This document shows, piece after piece, positions 1 to 7,663 of a DNA stretch of 17,466 bases. Within the stretch, counting starts at the first letter, position 1; the number at the start of each line of letters is the position of its first letter. The stretch comes from JAGOPO01 sp035524755 (lineage in GTDB: Bacteria; Patescibacteriota; Minisyncoccia; 2-02-FULL-40-12; GWA2-44-9): positions 1-17,466 of the forward strand of contig DATKOD010000008.1 in NCBI GenBank assembly GCA_035524755.1, written 5' to 3'. A model generated the notes under the pieces. The model was not told the DNA's origin. It made no database searches and saw only the letters and a list, made by a program, of their open reading frames with translations. The translations under genes and the position numbers were made by a program.

Positions 1-92
1 TCGACCCCAAGCCGCTCTACGACCTGTGGCGGCAGATCGACCTCACCCTAGAGGCGATGAAGGCCCAGCGCACGAAGCGAGTGACAGCCTGA
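1..92 (+). CDS. C-terminal end of an unknown protein (5' partial)
   Basis: Only the last 29 codons are inside the window, read in the frame starting at base 3 and ending with TGA at 90-92. The peptide begins DPKPLYDLWRQIDLTLE and ends KAQRTKRVTA. It is mixed helical in character with a basic tail, and I do not recognise a family. The call as a real gene end rests on the perfect rho-independent terminator that follows 7 bases after the stop and on its convergent arrangement with typA. Function cannot be inferred from this fragment. Confidence 0.6.
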   Translation, partial: DPKPLYDLWRQIDLTLEAMKAQRTKRVTA

Positions 93-99
93 TACGCGG

Positions 100-133
100 G
101 AGCCCCGGACAATGTCCGGGGCTCGTTTTATTT
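100..133 (+). terminator. Rho-independent terminator of the left-edge gene
   Basis: An 11-bp perfect stem (GAGCCCCGGAC at 100-110 and GTCCGGGGCTC at 114-124) with a 3-base AAT loop is followed by GTTTTATTT on the + strand. It sits directly after the + strand stop at 92. On the - strand the same hairpin begins 3 bases beyond the typA stop but has no T-tract there, so it could only weakly stop typA transcription. The T-tract overlaps the typA stop codon at 128-130. Confidence 0.9.
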
Positions 134-1975
134 CCCTTCCGCCGCGTCGGCCGCACGGCGGCGGGCACGGTCGCGGTCCACGCGTGTCAAAAATCGCTTG
201 CGCAGACGGATGCTCATCGGTGTGACCTCCAGGAGTTCGTCATCCTCGATCCAGTCCAGCGCCTGCTCGAGCGACATCTTCACCGGCGGCGCCAGGATGG
301 TGATGCCATCGGACGACTTGGAGCGCATATTGGTGAGCTCCTTGCCCTTGGCGACGTTGATTTCCATATCCTCATAGCGGGAGTTCTGGCCGATGATCTG
401 TCCCTCATAGACCTGGTCGCCCGGCTCGACGAACGTGGACCCGCGTCCCTGGGCGACATCGAGACCGAACGCGACCGCCTGCCCGGATTCGGACGCGATG
501 AGCGCGCCGGTGCGCTCCGACTCGGCGAGGTCCCAGAGCGGTTCATGGCGCAGGTAGATCGTGTTCAGCACGATGGTCCCCTTCGTCGAGGTCATCAGAA
601 TGGCTCGCAGTCCGAGGAATGCGCGCGTGGGCATGTGGAACACCATGCGGGCATACCCGTTGCCATGGTTGATCATGTCCACCATCTTCGCTTTGCGTTT
701 GCCGAACTCGGTCGTGACCGTGCCGGTGAATTCTTCGGGGATGTCGACGGTCACCTCTTCGACCGGTTCCTGCTGGACGCCGTCGATGTCGCGGAAAATG
801 ACCTCCGGTTTGGAGATCTCCATCTCGAACCCTTCGCGCCGCAGCGTCTCGATGAACACGCTCAGGTGGAGCTCACCGCGCCCGGCCAACGAGTAGCGGC
901 CGTCGCCGGTCGGCACGACGCGGAACCCGATGTTCGTCTCCAGTTCGCGCTCGAGCCGCTCGCCGATCTGACGGCCGGTCAGCTGGGTCCCCTCGTTGCC
1001 GAGGAACGGACTGGTGTTGGGTCCGATGGTGATGCGCAGGGTCGGCTCTTCAACACGGATGGTCGGCAGCGGTTCGGGCGTCGCGGCATCCGCGAGCGTG
1101 TCACCGATGTGCGACTCCGGTGCGCCGGTGATGGCGACGATGTCGCCTGCTTCCGCCTGCGGCACTTCGATGCGCTGGAGGCCCTGATACGTGAACACTT
1201 TCTCGATGCGGCTCATCGCCTTCTTGCCGTCGGGATGCACGACCGCGACGGCCATGCCGGATTTCGCGATGCCGCGCGCGATGCGTCCGATGGCGTACCG
1301 TCCGCGGTAGTCGTCGCGGTCCAGTGCGGCGACCAGAAGCTGGAGCGGCGCGGATGCGTCTCCCTGCGGCTCAGGCACGTACTTGATGATGGCATCGAAC
1401 AGCGGCTTCAGGTCGCCGGGCGCCTCGATCTCTTCAGGCGTCGGCATGTGGTCCCAGGCCTTGCCCGCGCGTCCGATGGCGTACATCACCGGGTAGTCCA
1501 GGTGCACGTCCTCGGTCGCAAGCTGCAGGAACAGGTCGCCGACTTCGTGCAGGGTACGTTCCACGGCGGCCCCGTTCTTGTCGATCTTATTGACGACGAC
1601 GATGACCTTGAGCCCAAGGTCCAGCGCCTTCTTGAGGACGAACTTCGTCTGCGGCATCGGACCTTCCTGGGCATCCACCAAAAGCAGTGCGGCATTGGCC
1701 ATGTTCAAGGTGCGCTCGACTTCACCGCCGAAGTCAGCATGTCCCGGCGTGTCGATGATGTTGATCTTCACGCCGCCGTAGGTGATGGCGGTATTCTTGG
1801 CCAAGATCGTGATCCCGCGCTCGCGCTCCTGATCATTGGAATCCATGATGAGATCCTTGCCCAGTTCTTCGGCACGTTCATGGAACGTACCGGACTGCTT
1901 CAACAGGAAATCCACGAGCGTGGTCTTGCCGTGGTCGACATGCGCGATGATGGCGATGTTGCGAATGGAAGGCAT
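128..1975 (-). CDS. typA: Ribosome-associated translational GTPase TypA/BipA
   Basis: 615 residues, the usual TypA length. It is an EF-G-like GTPase that binds the ribosome and affects subunit assembly and stress or low-temperature growth in bacteria where it has been studied. The GTPase motifs are clear: AHVDHGKTT at 11-19 (P-loop), GITI at 54-57, DTPGHADF at 75-82 and NKID at 129-132. The G5 region reads YAIGRAGKA where many TypA proteins have SA. The TypA-specific C-terminal domain is intact (VYEGQIIG, KELTNMR, DDELLEVTP, SIRLRKRFL), followed by a basic tail. I chose the ATG at 1973-1975 because MPSIRNIAIIAHVDHGK is the canonical N-terminus; the open frame upstream runs through the promoter. 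A -10 box lies 18 bases before the start and there is no Shine-Dalgarno site. Confidence 0.97.
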   Translation of the reverse strand: MPSIRNIAIIAHVDHGKTTLVDFLLKQSGTFHERAEELGKDLIMDSNDQERERGITILAKNTAITYGGVKINIIDTPGHADFGGEVERTLNMANAALLLVDAQEGPMPQTKFVLKKALDLGLKVIVVVNKIDKNGAAVERTLHEVGDLFLQLATEDVHLDYPVMYAIGRAGKAWDHMPTPEEIEAPGDLKPLFDAIIKYVPEPQGDASAPLQLLVAALDRDDYRGRYAIGRIARGIAKSGMAVAVVHPDGKKAMSRIEKVFTYQGLQRIEVPQAEAGDIVAITGAPESHIGDTLADAATPEPLPTIRVEEPTLRITIGPNTSPFLGNEGTQLTGRQIGERLERELETNIGFRVVPTGDGRYSLAGRGELHLSVFIETLRREGFEMEISKPEVIFRDIDGVQQEPVEEVTVDIPEEFTGTVTTEFGKRKAKMVDMINHGNGYARMVFHMPTRAFLGLRAILMTSTKGTIVLNTIYLRHEPLWDLAESERTGALIASESGQAVAFGLDVAQGRGSTFVEPGDQVYEGQIIGQNSRYEDMEINVAKGKELTNMRSKSSDGITILAPPVKMSLEQALDWIEDDELLEVTPMSIRLRKRFLTRVDRDRARRRAADAAEGK

Positions 1976-1993
1976 GGGGAAAACTGGCGTAGC

Positions 1994-2002
1994 ATTATAC
2001 CA
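1994..2002 (-). promoter_or_regulatory. typA promoter, extended -10
   Basis: On the - strand this reads TGG-TATAAT, a perfect -10 hexamer with the TGn extension, preceded by CG. The -35 region is poor. Predicted transcription start is near 1987, giving a leader of about 12 bases without a Shine-Dalgarno site. The preceding gene's stop is only 24 bases upstream and no terminator lies between, so read-through from the oxidase gene is also possible. Confidence 0.7.
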
Positions 2003-2025
2003 CGCTATGCGTGATTTGAACAGGG

Positions 2026-3681
2026 TCAGTCTCTGCGGATATGGGCCAGTGCCCAAGACCAATCCACATCGACTTTCTTGCCCGGATTGAAGATGTCCTT
2101 CGGATCCCAGATATGTTTCACCTCGCGGAACAGCCGGTACATCTCGGGCCCCCACATCTTCTGAAGGTAGTGCCCGCGGATGAGCCCGTCGTTGTGTTCG
2201 GCGGTGATGGACCCGCCGTATTTGAGCACCAGATTGTAAACCTTGTCAGCAAGCTCGGGGATGATCGCACGGACCTTCTCATCCTTCAGGTCCATGAGCG
2301 GGATGATGTGGAAATTTCCGTTGCCTGCATGCCCCGCGATGGTCAGATTGAGATGATACGGGGCGAGTGTGGCGTCGAGTTCCGGCAGGAACTGCGGCAT
2401 CGTGGCCGGCGGTACGATGAAATCATCGATGAACGGGGTGCTGCGCACTCCACGGGCATGGCTCCTGATGATCTGGAACGACTGGCGCCGGATGGTCCAG
2501 TACTTGTTCGCCTCACGCTCATCCCGGGCGAGTCGCGCCTGGATGCGGTACTTCCTGAGCGCATCGATTGCCTGATGCGCACTGAGGTCAAGTGCGCCCT
2601 CGTCGTCGCCGGCGAATTGGATGAGCAGGATGAGTTTCGGCAGGCCGCCCCGGAGCATCATGAACGCTTCGGGCAGGAATTGCCACGCCAGCGAAACCGA
2701 GCCGCTCGCGCCGAGCAAGTGCACGAAGTCCCTCAGGTAACGGAGTGTGAATTTCAACGTCGTATCATCGAATGATTCGATGCTTTCGGGTTTCAGGACA
2801 AGCAGATCATTGACCGCACGTGCGACGTCCTTCGTATCATGCATGAACGCGATGACCAGATTGCGACGGATCGGAGGTTGGACCAACCCCAGCGTGACAT
2901 CGGTGATGATGCCCAGTGTCCCCTGGGAGCCGGCGATGAGCTTGGACAGGTCGAACGTATCGCGCTCACGGTCCCAGACACGCCAGAGGTAATAGCCGCT
3001 GGAGTTCTTCGAAACCTTCGGCCGGTGTGCGGCGATAATATCCCAGTTGTTCACGACCAATTCGTGCATCCGACGGTACAACTCCCCTTCCCATCCGCCA
3101 CCCGCGATCCTCGCCTGGAGCGCCCGCGCATCCAACGGCCCGAATTCGTGTTCCTGACCGTCTGCGCAGATCATCCGCAGCGAGCGGACGAAGTCGACGG
3201 TCTGCCCATAGCGGAGCGACAGCTCGCCTCCGGCGTTGTTGGATACCATTCCGCCGATGGCGCACAGGTCGCGGGAGCCGGGGAACGTCGGCATCATGAG
3301 GCCGCGTTTGAGCGTCTCGCGGTCGAAGTCGCGATAGAACATCCCGGACTGGACTACCGCATAGCCGTTCTGCCCGGCCGCCGCCGTATCACGTCCGATA
3401 TCCCCGATATGGTTCAGATGGCGGGTGACATCGACGAGGATCGATTCTCCTACCGCACCGCCGCCCATGTCCGTGCCCGCAGCGCGGGCGACCAGCGAGG
3501 AACCCGGGTGTGCAGTCGCATAGGCGACCAGCTTACCGATATCCACGGCCGAGCGCGGGAACACGATCGCCTGCGGTCGCACCTCGAATACGCTTGCATC
3601 ATGACTGTACATCGCACGCGAAGCATCGGAGGAATCGACTTCCCCGCAATCGAGTTTCTCGAGGTCTTCTGCGAGTCCCAT
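2026..3681 (-). CDS. GlcD/D-lactate dehydrogenase-type FAD-linked oxidase
   Basis: 551 residues, related to glycolate oxidase subunit GlcD and FAD-dependent D-lactate dehydrogenases, which oxidise 2-hydroxy acids. The PCMH-type FAD domain shows ARAAGTDMGGG at 65-75, CAIGGMVSNNAGGE at 140-153 and GSQGTLGIIT at 251-260. The C-terminal catalytic domain has HAGNGNFHI at 451-459, EHNDG at 495-499 (EHGIG in classical members) and DPKDIFNPGK at 526-535. No Fe-S domain is fused, and the substrate cannot be read from sequence. I chose ATG at 3679-3681 because the protein then begins MGLAEDLEKL, and this ATG follows by one base (TGA-T-ATG) the stop of a small leaderless ORF on the same transcript. ATG at 3706-3708 is the main alternative and would add nine residues. 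The predicted promoter at 3827-3835 rules out the longer frame upstream. Confidence 0.88.
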   Translation of the reverse strand: MGLAEDLEKLDCGEVDSSDASRAMYSHDASVFEVRPQAIVFPRSAVDIGKLVAYATAHPGSSLVARAAGTDMGGGAVGESILVDVTRHLNHIGDIGRDTAAAGQNGYAVVQSGMFYRDFDRETLKRGLMMPTFPGSRDLCAIGGMVSNNAGGELSLRYGQTVDFVRSLRMICADGQEHEFGPLDARALQARIAGGGWEGELYRRMHELVVNNWDIIAAHRPKVSKNSSGYYLWRVWDRERDTFDLSKLIAGSQGTLGIITDVTLGLVQPPIRRNLVIAFMHDTKDVARAVNDLLVLKPESIESFDDTTLKFTLRYLRDFVHLLGASGSVSLAWQFLPEAFMMLRGGLPKLILLIQFAGDDEGALDLSAHQAIDALRKYRIQARLARDEREANKYWTIRRQSFQIIRSHARGVRSTPFIDDFIVPPATMPQFLPELDATLAPYHLNLTIAGHAGNGNFHIIPLMDLKDEKVRAIIPELADKVYNLVLKYGGSITAEHNDGLIRGHYLQKMWGPEMYRLFREVKHIWDPKDIFNPGKKVDVDWSWALAHIRRD

Positions 3682-3682
3682 A

Positions 3683-3820
3683 TCAGCGGCTGCGCGCCTT
3701 GCGGACATTGTGCCCGCCGGCACGGGCTTGCTCCGACGATAGCCGTGCCGGTTTCCGTTTCGGGGTCGGATACGCGCGTGCCGGGCGAACCTTAGGGTTG
3801 TACCGTGAAAGCGTTGGCAT
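3683..3820 (-). CDS. Small basic leaderless ORF upstream of the FAD oxidase (predicted)
   Basis: A 45-codon ORF that begins ATG at 3818-3820 and ends TGA at 3683-3685. The peptide starts MPTLSRYNPKVRP and ends HNVRKARSR; it is very rich in Arg and Lys, with Pro in the first half, and has no signal peptide or membrane segment. Its ATG is exactly six bases after a TGGTATGAT extended -10 box, the same spacing as for murJ and the 140-residue gene, so the transcript should start on the A of ATG. Its stop is one base before the oxidase ATG, matching the tight stop-start junctions elsewhere in the window. It could be a small nucleic-acid-binding protein or a leader peptide that delivers ribosomes to the oxidase start. 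No family is recognised, and a non-coding leader remains possible. Confidence 0.5.
   Translation of the reverse strand: MPTLSRYNPKVRPARAYPTPKRKPARLSSEQARAGGHNVRKARSR
3717..3751 (-). repeat. Inverted repeat / possible RNA hairpin in the oxidase leader
   Basis: CCGGCACGG at 3717-3725 and CCGTGCCGG at 3743-3751 are perfect 9-bp complements with a 17-base loop. On the - strand transcript the hairpin lies inside the small ORF, ending 36 bases before the oxidase ATG. In high-GC sequence a chance origin is quite possible, but the position between small ORF and oxidase would suit a translation-coupled control element. Confidence 0.35.
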
Positions 3821-3826
3821 GGACCC

Positions 3827-3835
3827 ATCATACCA
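3827..3835 (-). promoter_or_regulatory. Promoter of the small ORF-FAD oxidase unit, extended -10
   Basis: The - strand reads CG-TGG-TATGAT, six bases before the small ORF's ATG, so the predicted start point is 3820. The -35 region is weak. It is divergent to the promoter at 3843-3848 with ten bases between the two -10 hexamers, the same arrangement seen at 12318-12339. Confidence 0.6.
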
Positions 3836-3842
3836 CGAGGGG

Positions 3843-3848
3843 TATACT
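3843..3848 (+). promoter_or_regulatory. Promoter of the surface-protein operon (-10 TATACT)
   Basis: TATACT at 3843-3848 is followed by six bases and then the ATG at 3855, placing the predicted transcription start on the start codon. There is no TGn extension and the -35 region is weak (TGGACC at 3820-3825 at best). Confidence 0.6.
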
Positions 3849-3854
3849 TATGGC

Positions 3855-4277
3855 ATGAAATGGAACCGTCTTGTCATCGGGTTATTGGTGGTCACCACAG
3901 CGGTCGGATGGTTCATGTTCTACCGGGATCAGCAACGGTTGCTCGCGATCAATGTGCAGCGCTTGGCCGCAGCAGCGGCTCAACAGGAAGCATTGAAGTA
4001 TTTGTCCGGCGTGTTCGTCTCGGTCCAGGGCAACAATCTCACCTATAAGGTCAGAGAAACCATCACGGACAAAGGTACGGCCTATGTCGATTACGTCGAA
4101 CACACGGCGATGCTCAGTTCTTCGGTCCAGGTCATCGATGCGCGTACCGATCCCGCACGACCAGCGTCAGCGTTGACCGACATTCCCGAAGGAGCGGCCA
4201 TCAGTATCGTGTTCGCCGAGCAACAACAGACCGGGGGCCAGACCGGAACGGTCGTGGCGCTCTATGTGACGGAATGA
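3855..4277 (+). CDS. Membrane-anchored small protein, unknown function
   Basis: 140 residues. It has a short N-terminus, one membrane segment at about 6-22 (VIGLLVVTTAVGWFMFY), an Ala/Gln-rich helix to about 50, and a small beta-rich domain that would be outside the cytoplasm. The pattern SVQGNNLTYKV, then LTDIPEGAAISIVF, then GTVVALYVTE loosely recalls small DUF5666-like beta-barrel modules; that resemblance is from memory and weak. I chose ATG at 3855 because the hydrophobic anchor follows directly and the -10 box ends at 3848; the longer open frame crosses the promoter. No Shine-Dalgarno site is present, so a leaderless mRNA is expected. It overlaps the next gene by ATGA, implying co-expression and perhaps a joint envelope role. 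Confidence 0.8.
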   Translation: MKWNRLVIGLLVVTTAVGWFMFYRDQQRLLAINVQRLAAAAAQQEALKYLSGVFVSVQGNNLTYKVRETITDKGTAYVDYVEHTAMLSSSVQVIDARTDPARPASALTDIPEGAAISIVFAEQQQTGGQTGTVVALYVTE

Positions 4278-6481
4278 AGAATCTTCCGACATGGATCATC
4301 ATCGGCGCCGCTATGGCGGCGCTCGTTCTGGCTGTATACGTCCCTACCATTGCCCGGGCTGCATGGTATGCCAACGGTTGTACCGTTGATGCGGATTGCG
4401 CCGCATACGGACAGTATGCCTACTGTTCGAGCAACCGATGCTATATCAGCTGCTCGTCAAAACCGCAGGACGGCGATGACATCTGCCACGGCGGCACCGG
4501 GGACCCCACCACCTATTGTCAGAACCACATCTGTCAGCGGGGACCGACCCCGTCCGTCTGTTCGGCGAATTGCACCCAGATGGCGAGCGTCCTCGTACAG
4601 TGCGCGACGGGTACGATCTACTACAAAGGCACAACCTTCGCCGTGTCGGGAACAGGAGGGTACGCGGGGGGGACCTGTTTTTTCGGCTGTGAGGATGTCA
4701 GCGGTAACAATCACCCGTACAACGGGCTGAACTATTGCAGTTACCCTGCGTGGCCCAGCGGTACCCCGACCATGACACTGGCGGCACTCCCTGCGAATCT
4801 CTACAACACGACACTGGGAAGCATCACCGGAACGGCGACCGATACCGCCGGTGTCTCCCAGATCCAGATAGCCATCCGCAGAAATGGGGATGGTGGCGCA
4901 TGCACCGCCGGCGTTACCGCCAGCTGGAACGGAGCATCGTGGGACACATCGGGGAATGGCTGTAATGCATACATCACGCTCAACATCACTCCCGTCCTGT
5001 CCTATGCGCTCGCGTACGGCGGTGTGCCGCCGCTCGCTCAGATGACGGACGGCGCGCACTATACCGTCTTTGCACGATCGATACGGTACGCGAAGGGGAC
5101 GGCATCTGCGTGGGCATCGGCGGGTCCGGCGATATTCCACCTTCCGGCGAATGCTCCGACCGGTTCGGCAACGTTCAGTGGCACCACCTGCGCGGACGGT
5201 GTTTCCGGCACTGCACAGGATCCTGATTCCCCTAACACGAATCTGACCGTCGAACTTTTGCGCGACGGAGTGCATACGGGCATCACGACCGTTGCGAGCC
5301 TTCCGGGGCATGGCTTTCTCTTCGCGAACCCGTTCCTGGTTGACGGGGTTTCGCATACGTACGGAGTGTACGCGCGTGGGGTCGATTTCAGTGGTCTCGC
5401 CCTGGCTCCCGACGCGACGCTTCCGACGGTCCCGGTCACCGGTCTCTCCCGCACATGCCCGGACACCGAGACGGCCGCCGGGAGCATCACGAATGGGGTG
5501 TGCTCGGTGGCTGCCGATGGCACCATCACCATTGCAAGCATCACCGGGACATCGAAGTACCCTTACTCGACCACGGCGCCGGCCGTTTCGTTCTATGACA
5601 GCAGTAATAACTCGTTGATGGGCAGTGCGACGACGAGCGCCCCGTCGTACGGCTTCACTACCTCGCTCCCGAACGGCAATAACACCATCCCGCCGTTGGC
5701 CAACGATGCGCCGCGTACCATCAATATCCGTGCCATGAGTCCGATGATTCCGAGCGGAACCCTGGCCGCAATCTCGCCGAACACCTATGCAGTCACGTGC
5801 AACGCCCCGCCGCCCACGGTGACCAGTATCGGCATCCAGGGTCCGGCGAATTATTGTGCCGTTACGCAGCCTACGGCGACGGTAACGTGGACTTCGACCG
5901 CGAACCCGCAATCAGCCTACCAGCTTACCGTGAAGGACGAAAAGAACACGCTCGTATACGATTCCGGAAAGACCACGCAGACGGTCACCAAGGGCAACAC
6001 CGGAACAGCGGTGGTTCCCCAGGGCAATCTGGGATATGGCCATACGTACACTGCGCATGTTGCGGTTTGGAATTCCGCCGGGACACCGAGCGCATTATCG
6101 GGACCAGCAACGCTGCAGACGCCACAGGGTCAATACCCGAACCCCATCACCTTCACCGTAAGCCCCGCTTCCTTGTCGGCGGACGTTGAAACGACGTTCA
6201 CGGACACGTCGAACTATGGCGCGTCGGTACCGACTATTCGCACATGGGATTTCGGCGATGGGACGCTCGTCGGACAAGTGCCCGGTTCTGGTTCGATCGT
6301 TCACACGTATGCGACCGCCTCGGCTTCGTTGACCGCATCACTCCATGTCACGACAAATGTCATGAATCCGGGAGATTCCTGCATAGGATCCGTGACGTTC
6401 ACGGTCATGAAGGCGACGCCAAACATCCCGACATTCCGGGAGGTGAGACCGGGACAGCCCGGTACCAGCCCGACGCCCTGA
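4274..6481 (+). CDS. Exported Cys-rich, FN3-like and PKD-domain surface protein
   Basis: 735 residues. A signal peptide covers about 1-29 with a likely cleavage after ARA. Residues 36-160 are cysteine-rich (C36, C42, C51, C56, C60, C71, C82, C87, C96, C100, C110, C135, C139, C155), with CTVDADC and CSSNRC spacing like small disulfide modules. The middle holds Thr/Ser/Gly-rich beta repeats (TMTLAALPANLYN, then ITGTATDTAGVSQIQIAI). A fibronectin type III-like segment follows at about 513-617, then a PKD-like domain at about 628-712 with the diagnostic WDFGDGT at 658-664. The C-terminal tail is Pro/Gly-rich, with no sortase motif or final anchor, so the protein is secreted or held by a partner, plausibly the membrane protein encoded just before it. 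Adhesion or cell-contact is a family-level guess. Its stop is two bases from the convergent bactofilin gene's stop. Confidence 0.85.
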   Translation: MKNLPTWIIIGAAMAALVLAVYVPTIARAAWYANGCTVDADCAAYGQYAYCSSNRCYISCSSKPQDGDDICHGGTGDPTTYCQNHICQRGPTPSVCSANCTQMASVLVQCATGTIYYKGTTFAVSGTGGYAGGTCFFGCEDVSGNNHPYNGLNYCSYPAWPSGTPTMTLAALPANLYNTTLGSITGTATDTAGVSQIQIAIRRNGDGGACTAGVTASWNGASWDTSGNGCNAYITLNITPVLSYALAYGGVPPLAQMTDGAHYTVFARSIRYAKGTASAWASAGPAIFHLPANAPTGSATFSGTTCADGVSGTAQDPDSPNTNLTVELLRDGVHTGITTVASLPGHGFLFANPFLVDGVSHTYGVYARGVDFSGLALAPDATLPTVPVTGLSRTCPDTETAAGSITNGVCSVAADGTITIASITGTSKYPYSTTAPAVSFYDSSNNSLMGSATTSAPSYGFTTSLPNGNNTIPPLANDAPRTINIRAMSPMIPSGTLAAISPNTYAVTCNAPPPTVTSIGIQGPANYCAVTQPTATVTWTSTANPQSAYQLTVKDEKNTLVYDSGKTTQTVTKGNTGTAVVPQGNLGYGHTYTAHVAVWNSAGTPSALSGPATLQTPQGQYPNPITFTVSPASLSADVETTFTDTSNYGASVPTIRTWDFGDGTLVGQVPGSGSIVHTYATASASLTASLHVTTNVMNPGDSCIGSVTFTVMKATPNIPTFREVRPGQPGTSPTP

Positions 6482-6483
6482 GC

Positions 6484-7620
6484 TTACCAGACCGAATGGT
6501 GAGCGCGGCGTGCGATGACACCGAACACCGCAAGCGCGAGCAACACGGATACGATCCATCCGAGGATCGGAATCAACGAGACGACCATCAATAGGACAAC
6601 GCCACCAAGTGACGACCACCAATTGATGCGCACGACGCGGGTCTTTTTTACCGCCATGACCACGAGCGAACCCAGGAAGATGCCCGCCATGACCTTGGTC
6701 GCTATCCAGAATGCCGCGTACGCCATACCGAGCACGATTGCGGGAAGCGTTCCGATGATGCTGATGGCCAGAAGGATCGTGGCGATGGGAATCAGTATCA
6801 TGTACGCCAGGCCGCGTCCTACCGACGGCCACCATTGGTCGACGGTTTCCTGGAACAGATCGATCATGGACCGCCGATAGCGCCAGACAAGGAATGCCGC
6901 GGCGCCCAGAAACATCAGGAGTCGGAGACTCAGGAGTCCCACGACCGCGGCCCACATCGCACCGCCCCAGGATATGCCCGGTGCACGGAACTGATTGATC
7001 GCGGTGTAGAGCATTTTGCCGGTGACGTGCGCCGATGCATCGATGCGCGCCTCTGAGGGTGAACGGTAGACAACGTCACCGCCGACTTGCGCTTCCGGTC
7101 CGATTTCAAGCTTTCCGTACCTGCCACGAACTTCGCCATTGACCGTGCCGTTGATAATCGCGCTTCCGGCGGTCGCGACGAGCGAGCCGCGGATATTGCC
7201 ATCAATGATGACCTGCCCACCCGCGACGTATACGTCACCGTCGACCCACGCGCTGGGCAGCAGATGCAGCGTGCCTGCCGCGACGACGATATCGCCGCTG
7301 ACCCGCTGATTCACGGTGATCTGCCCGCCGATTCCGCGGACGTCGCCGTCAACGGGCCCCAACAGTTGCACCGTTCCGCCCGCCGCGAGCACGTCACCGT
7401 GGACGGGTCCGGTCACCGAGAGCGTACCGGCTGCCGCGGTGAGATCGCCTCCGGTCTGCGCTCCGACGGTCACCGTGCCGCCTGCGATATATAAATTCCC
7501 GGCGGTTTGTTGCGTGCCGGCGGACGCATAGTCCTGCCCGACAACGAAGTGCGCCGCTCCGGCAGTGGCCGGAACCGATATGACCGCCACTACGGCAGCA
7601 GCCACAAGATAACTCCTCAT
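6484..7620 (-). CDS. Exported bactofilin-like beta-helix protein with C-terminal membrane domain
   Basis: 378 residues. A signal peptide (MRSYLVAAAVVAVIS, likely cleavage after AGA or GAA near 22) leads into short repeats at about 40-205 of the type GGTVTVG, GDVLAAGGTVQL, GDVYVAGGQVII and GSLVATAGSAII, the right-handed beta-helix rhythm of bactofilins (polymer-forming cytoskeletal proteins). The C-terminal third has four or more membrane helices at about 222-247, 268-290, 294-323 and 337-370. Classical bactofilins are cytosolic and about half this size, whereas here the helix should lie outside the membrane. I chose ATG at 7618-7620 because it opens the signal peptide; the longer frame upstream passes through the promoter. 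There is no Shine-Dalgarno site and no terminator before the convergent neighbour. Confidence 0.85.
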   Translation of the reverse strand: MRSYLVAAAVVAVISVPATAGAAHFVVGQDYASAGTQQTAGNLYIAGGTVTVGAQTGGDLTAAAGTLSVTGPVHGDVLAAGGTVQLLGPVDGDVRGIGGQITVNQRVSGDIVVAAGTLHLLPSAWVDGDVYVAGGQVIIDGNIRGSLVATAGSAIINGTVNGEVRGRYGKLEIGPEAQVGGDVVYRSPSEARIDASAHVTGKMLYTAINQFRAPGISWGGAMWAAVVGLLSLRLLMFLGAAAFLVWRYRRSMIDLFQETVDQWWPSVGRGLAYMILIPIATILLAISIIGTLPAIVLGMAYAAFWIATKVMAGIFLGSLVVMAVKKTRVVRINWWSSLGGVVLLMVVSLIPILGWIVSVLLALAVFGVIARRAHHSVW

Positions 7621-7648
7621 GTCGAATGTGGAAAAATGATACTCCCCA

Positions 7649-7657
7649 AGTATAGCA
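7649..7657 (-). promoter_or_regulatory. Promoter of the bactofilin-like gene, extended -10
   Basis: The - strand reads CG-TGC-TATACT. Predicted start is near 7642, giving a leader of about 22 bases, the longest in the window, with no Shine-Dalgarno site in its transcribed part. The box lies 7 bases beyond the stop of the upstream nuclease gene, with no terminator between. Confidence 0.65.
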
Positions 7658-7663
7658 CGCGCG

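Noticed and set aside
26..2014. A 662-codon open frame on the + strand opposite typA
   Set aside because: It mirrors typA codon by codon in a GC-rich sequence. The product is a low-complexity Arg/Asp/Gly/His-rich chain without domains, and typA is certain.
2839..3795. A 318-codon + strand frame opposite the FAD oxidase
   Set aside because: Shadow of a well-supported oxidase gene; no domain or start signal.
4457..5911. A 484-codon - strand frame opposite the surface protein gene
   Set aside because: Arg-rich shadow translation with no motifs; the + strand protein has a signal peptide and PKD domain.
6448..6463. Small hairpin ACCGGG-ACAG-CCCGGT near the end of the surface protein gene as a terminator
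   Set aside because: Six-base stem inside the coding region with no T-tract on either strand.
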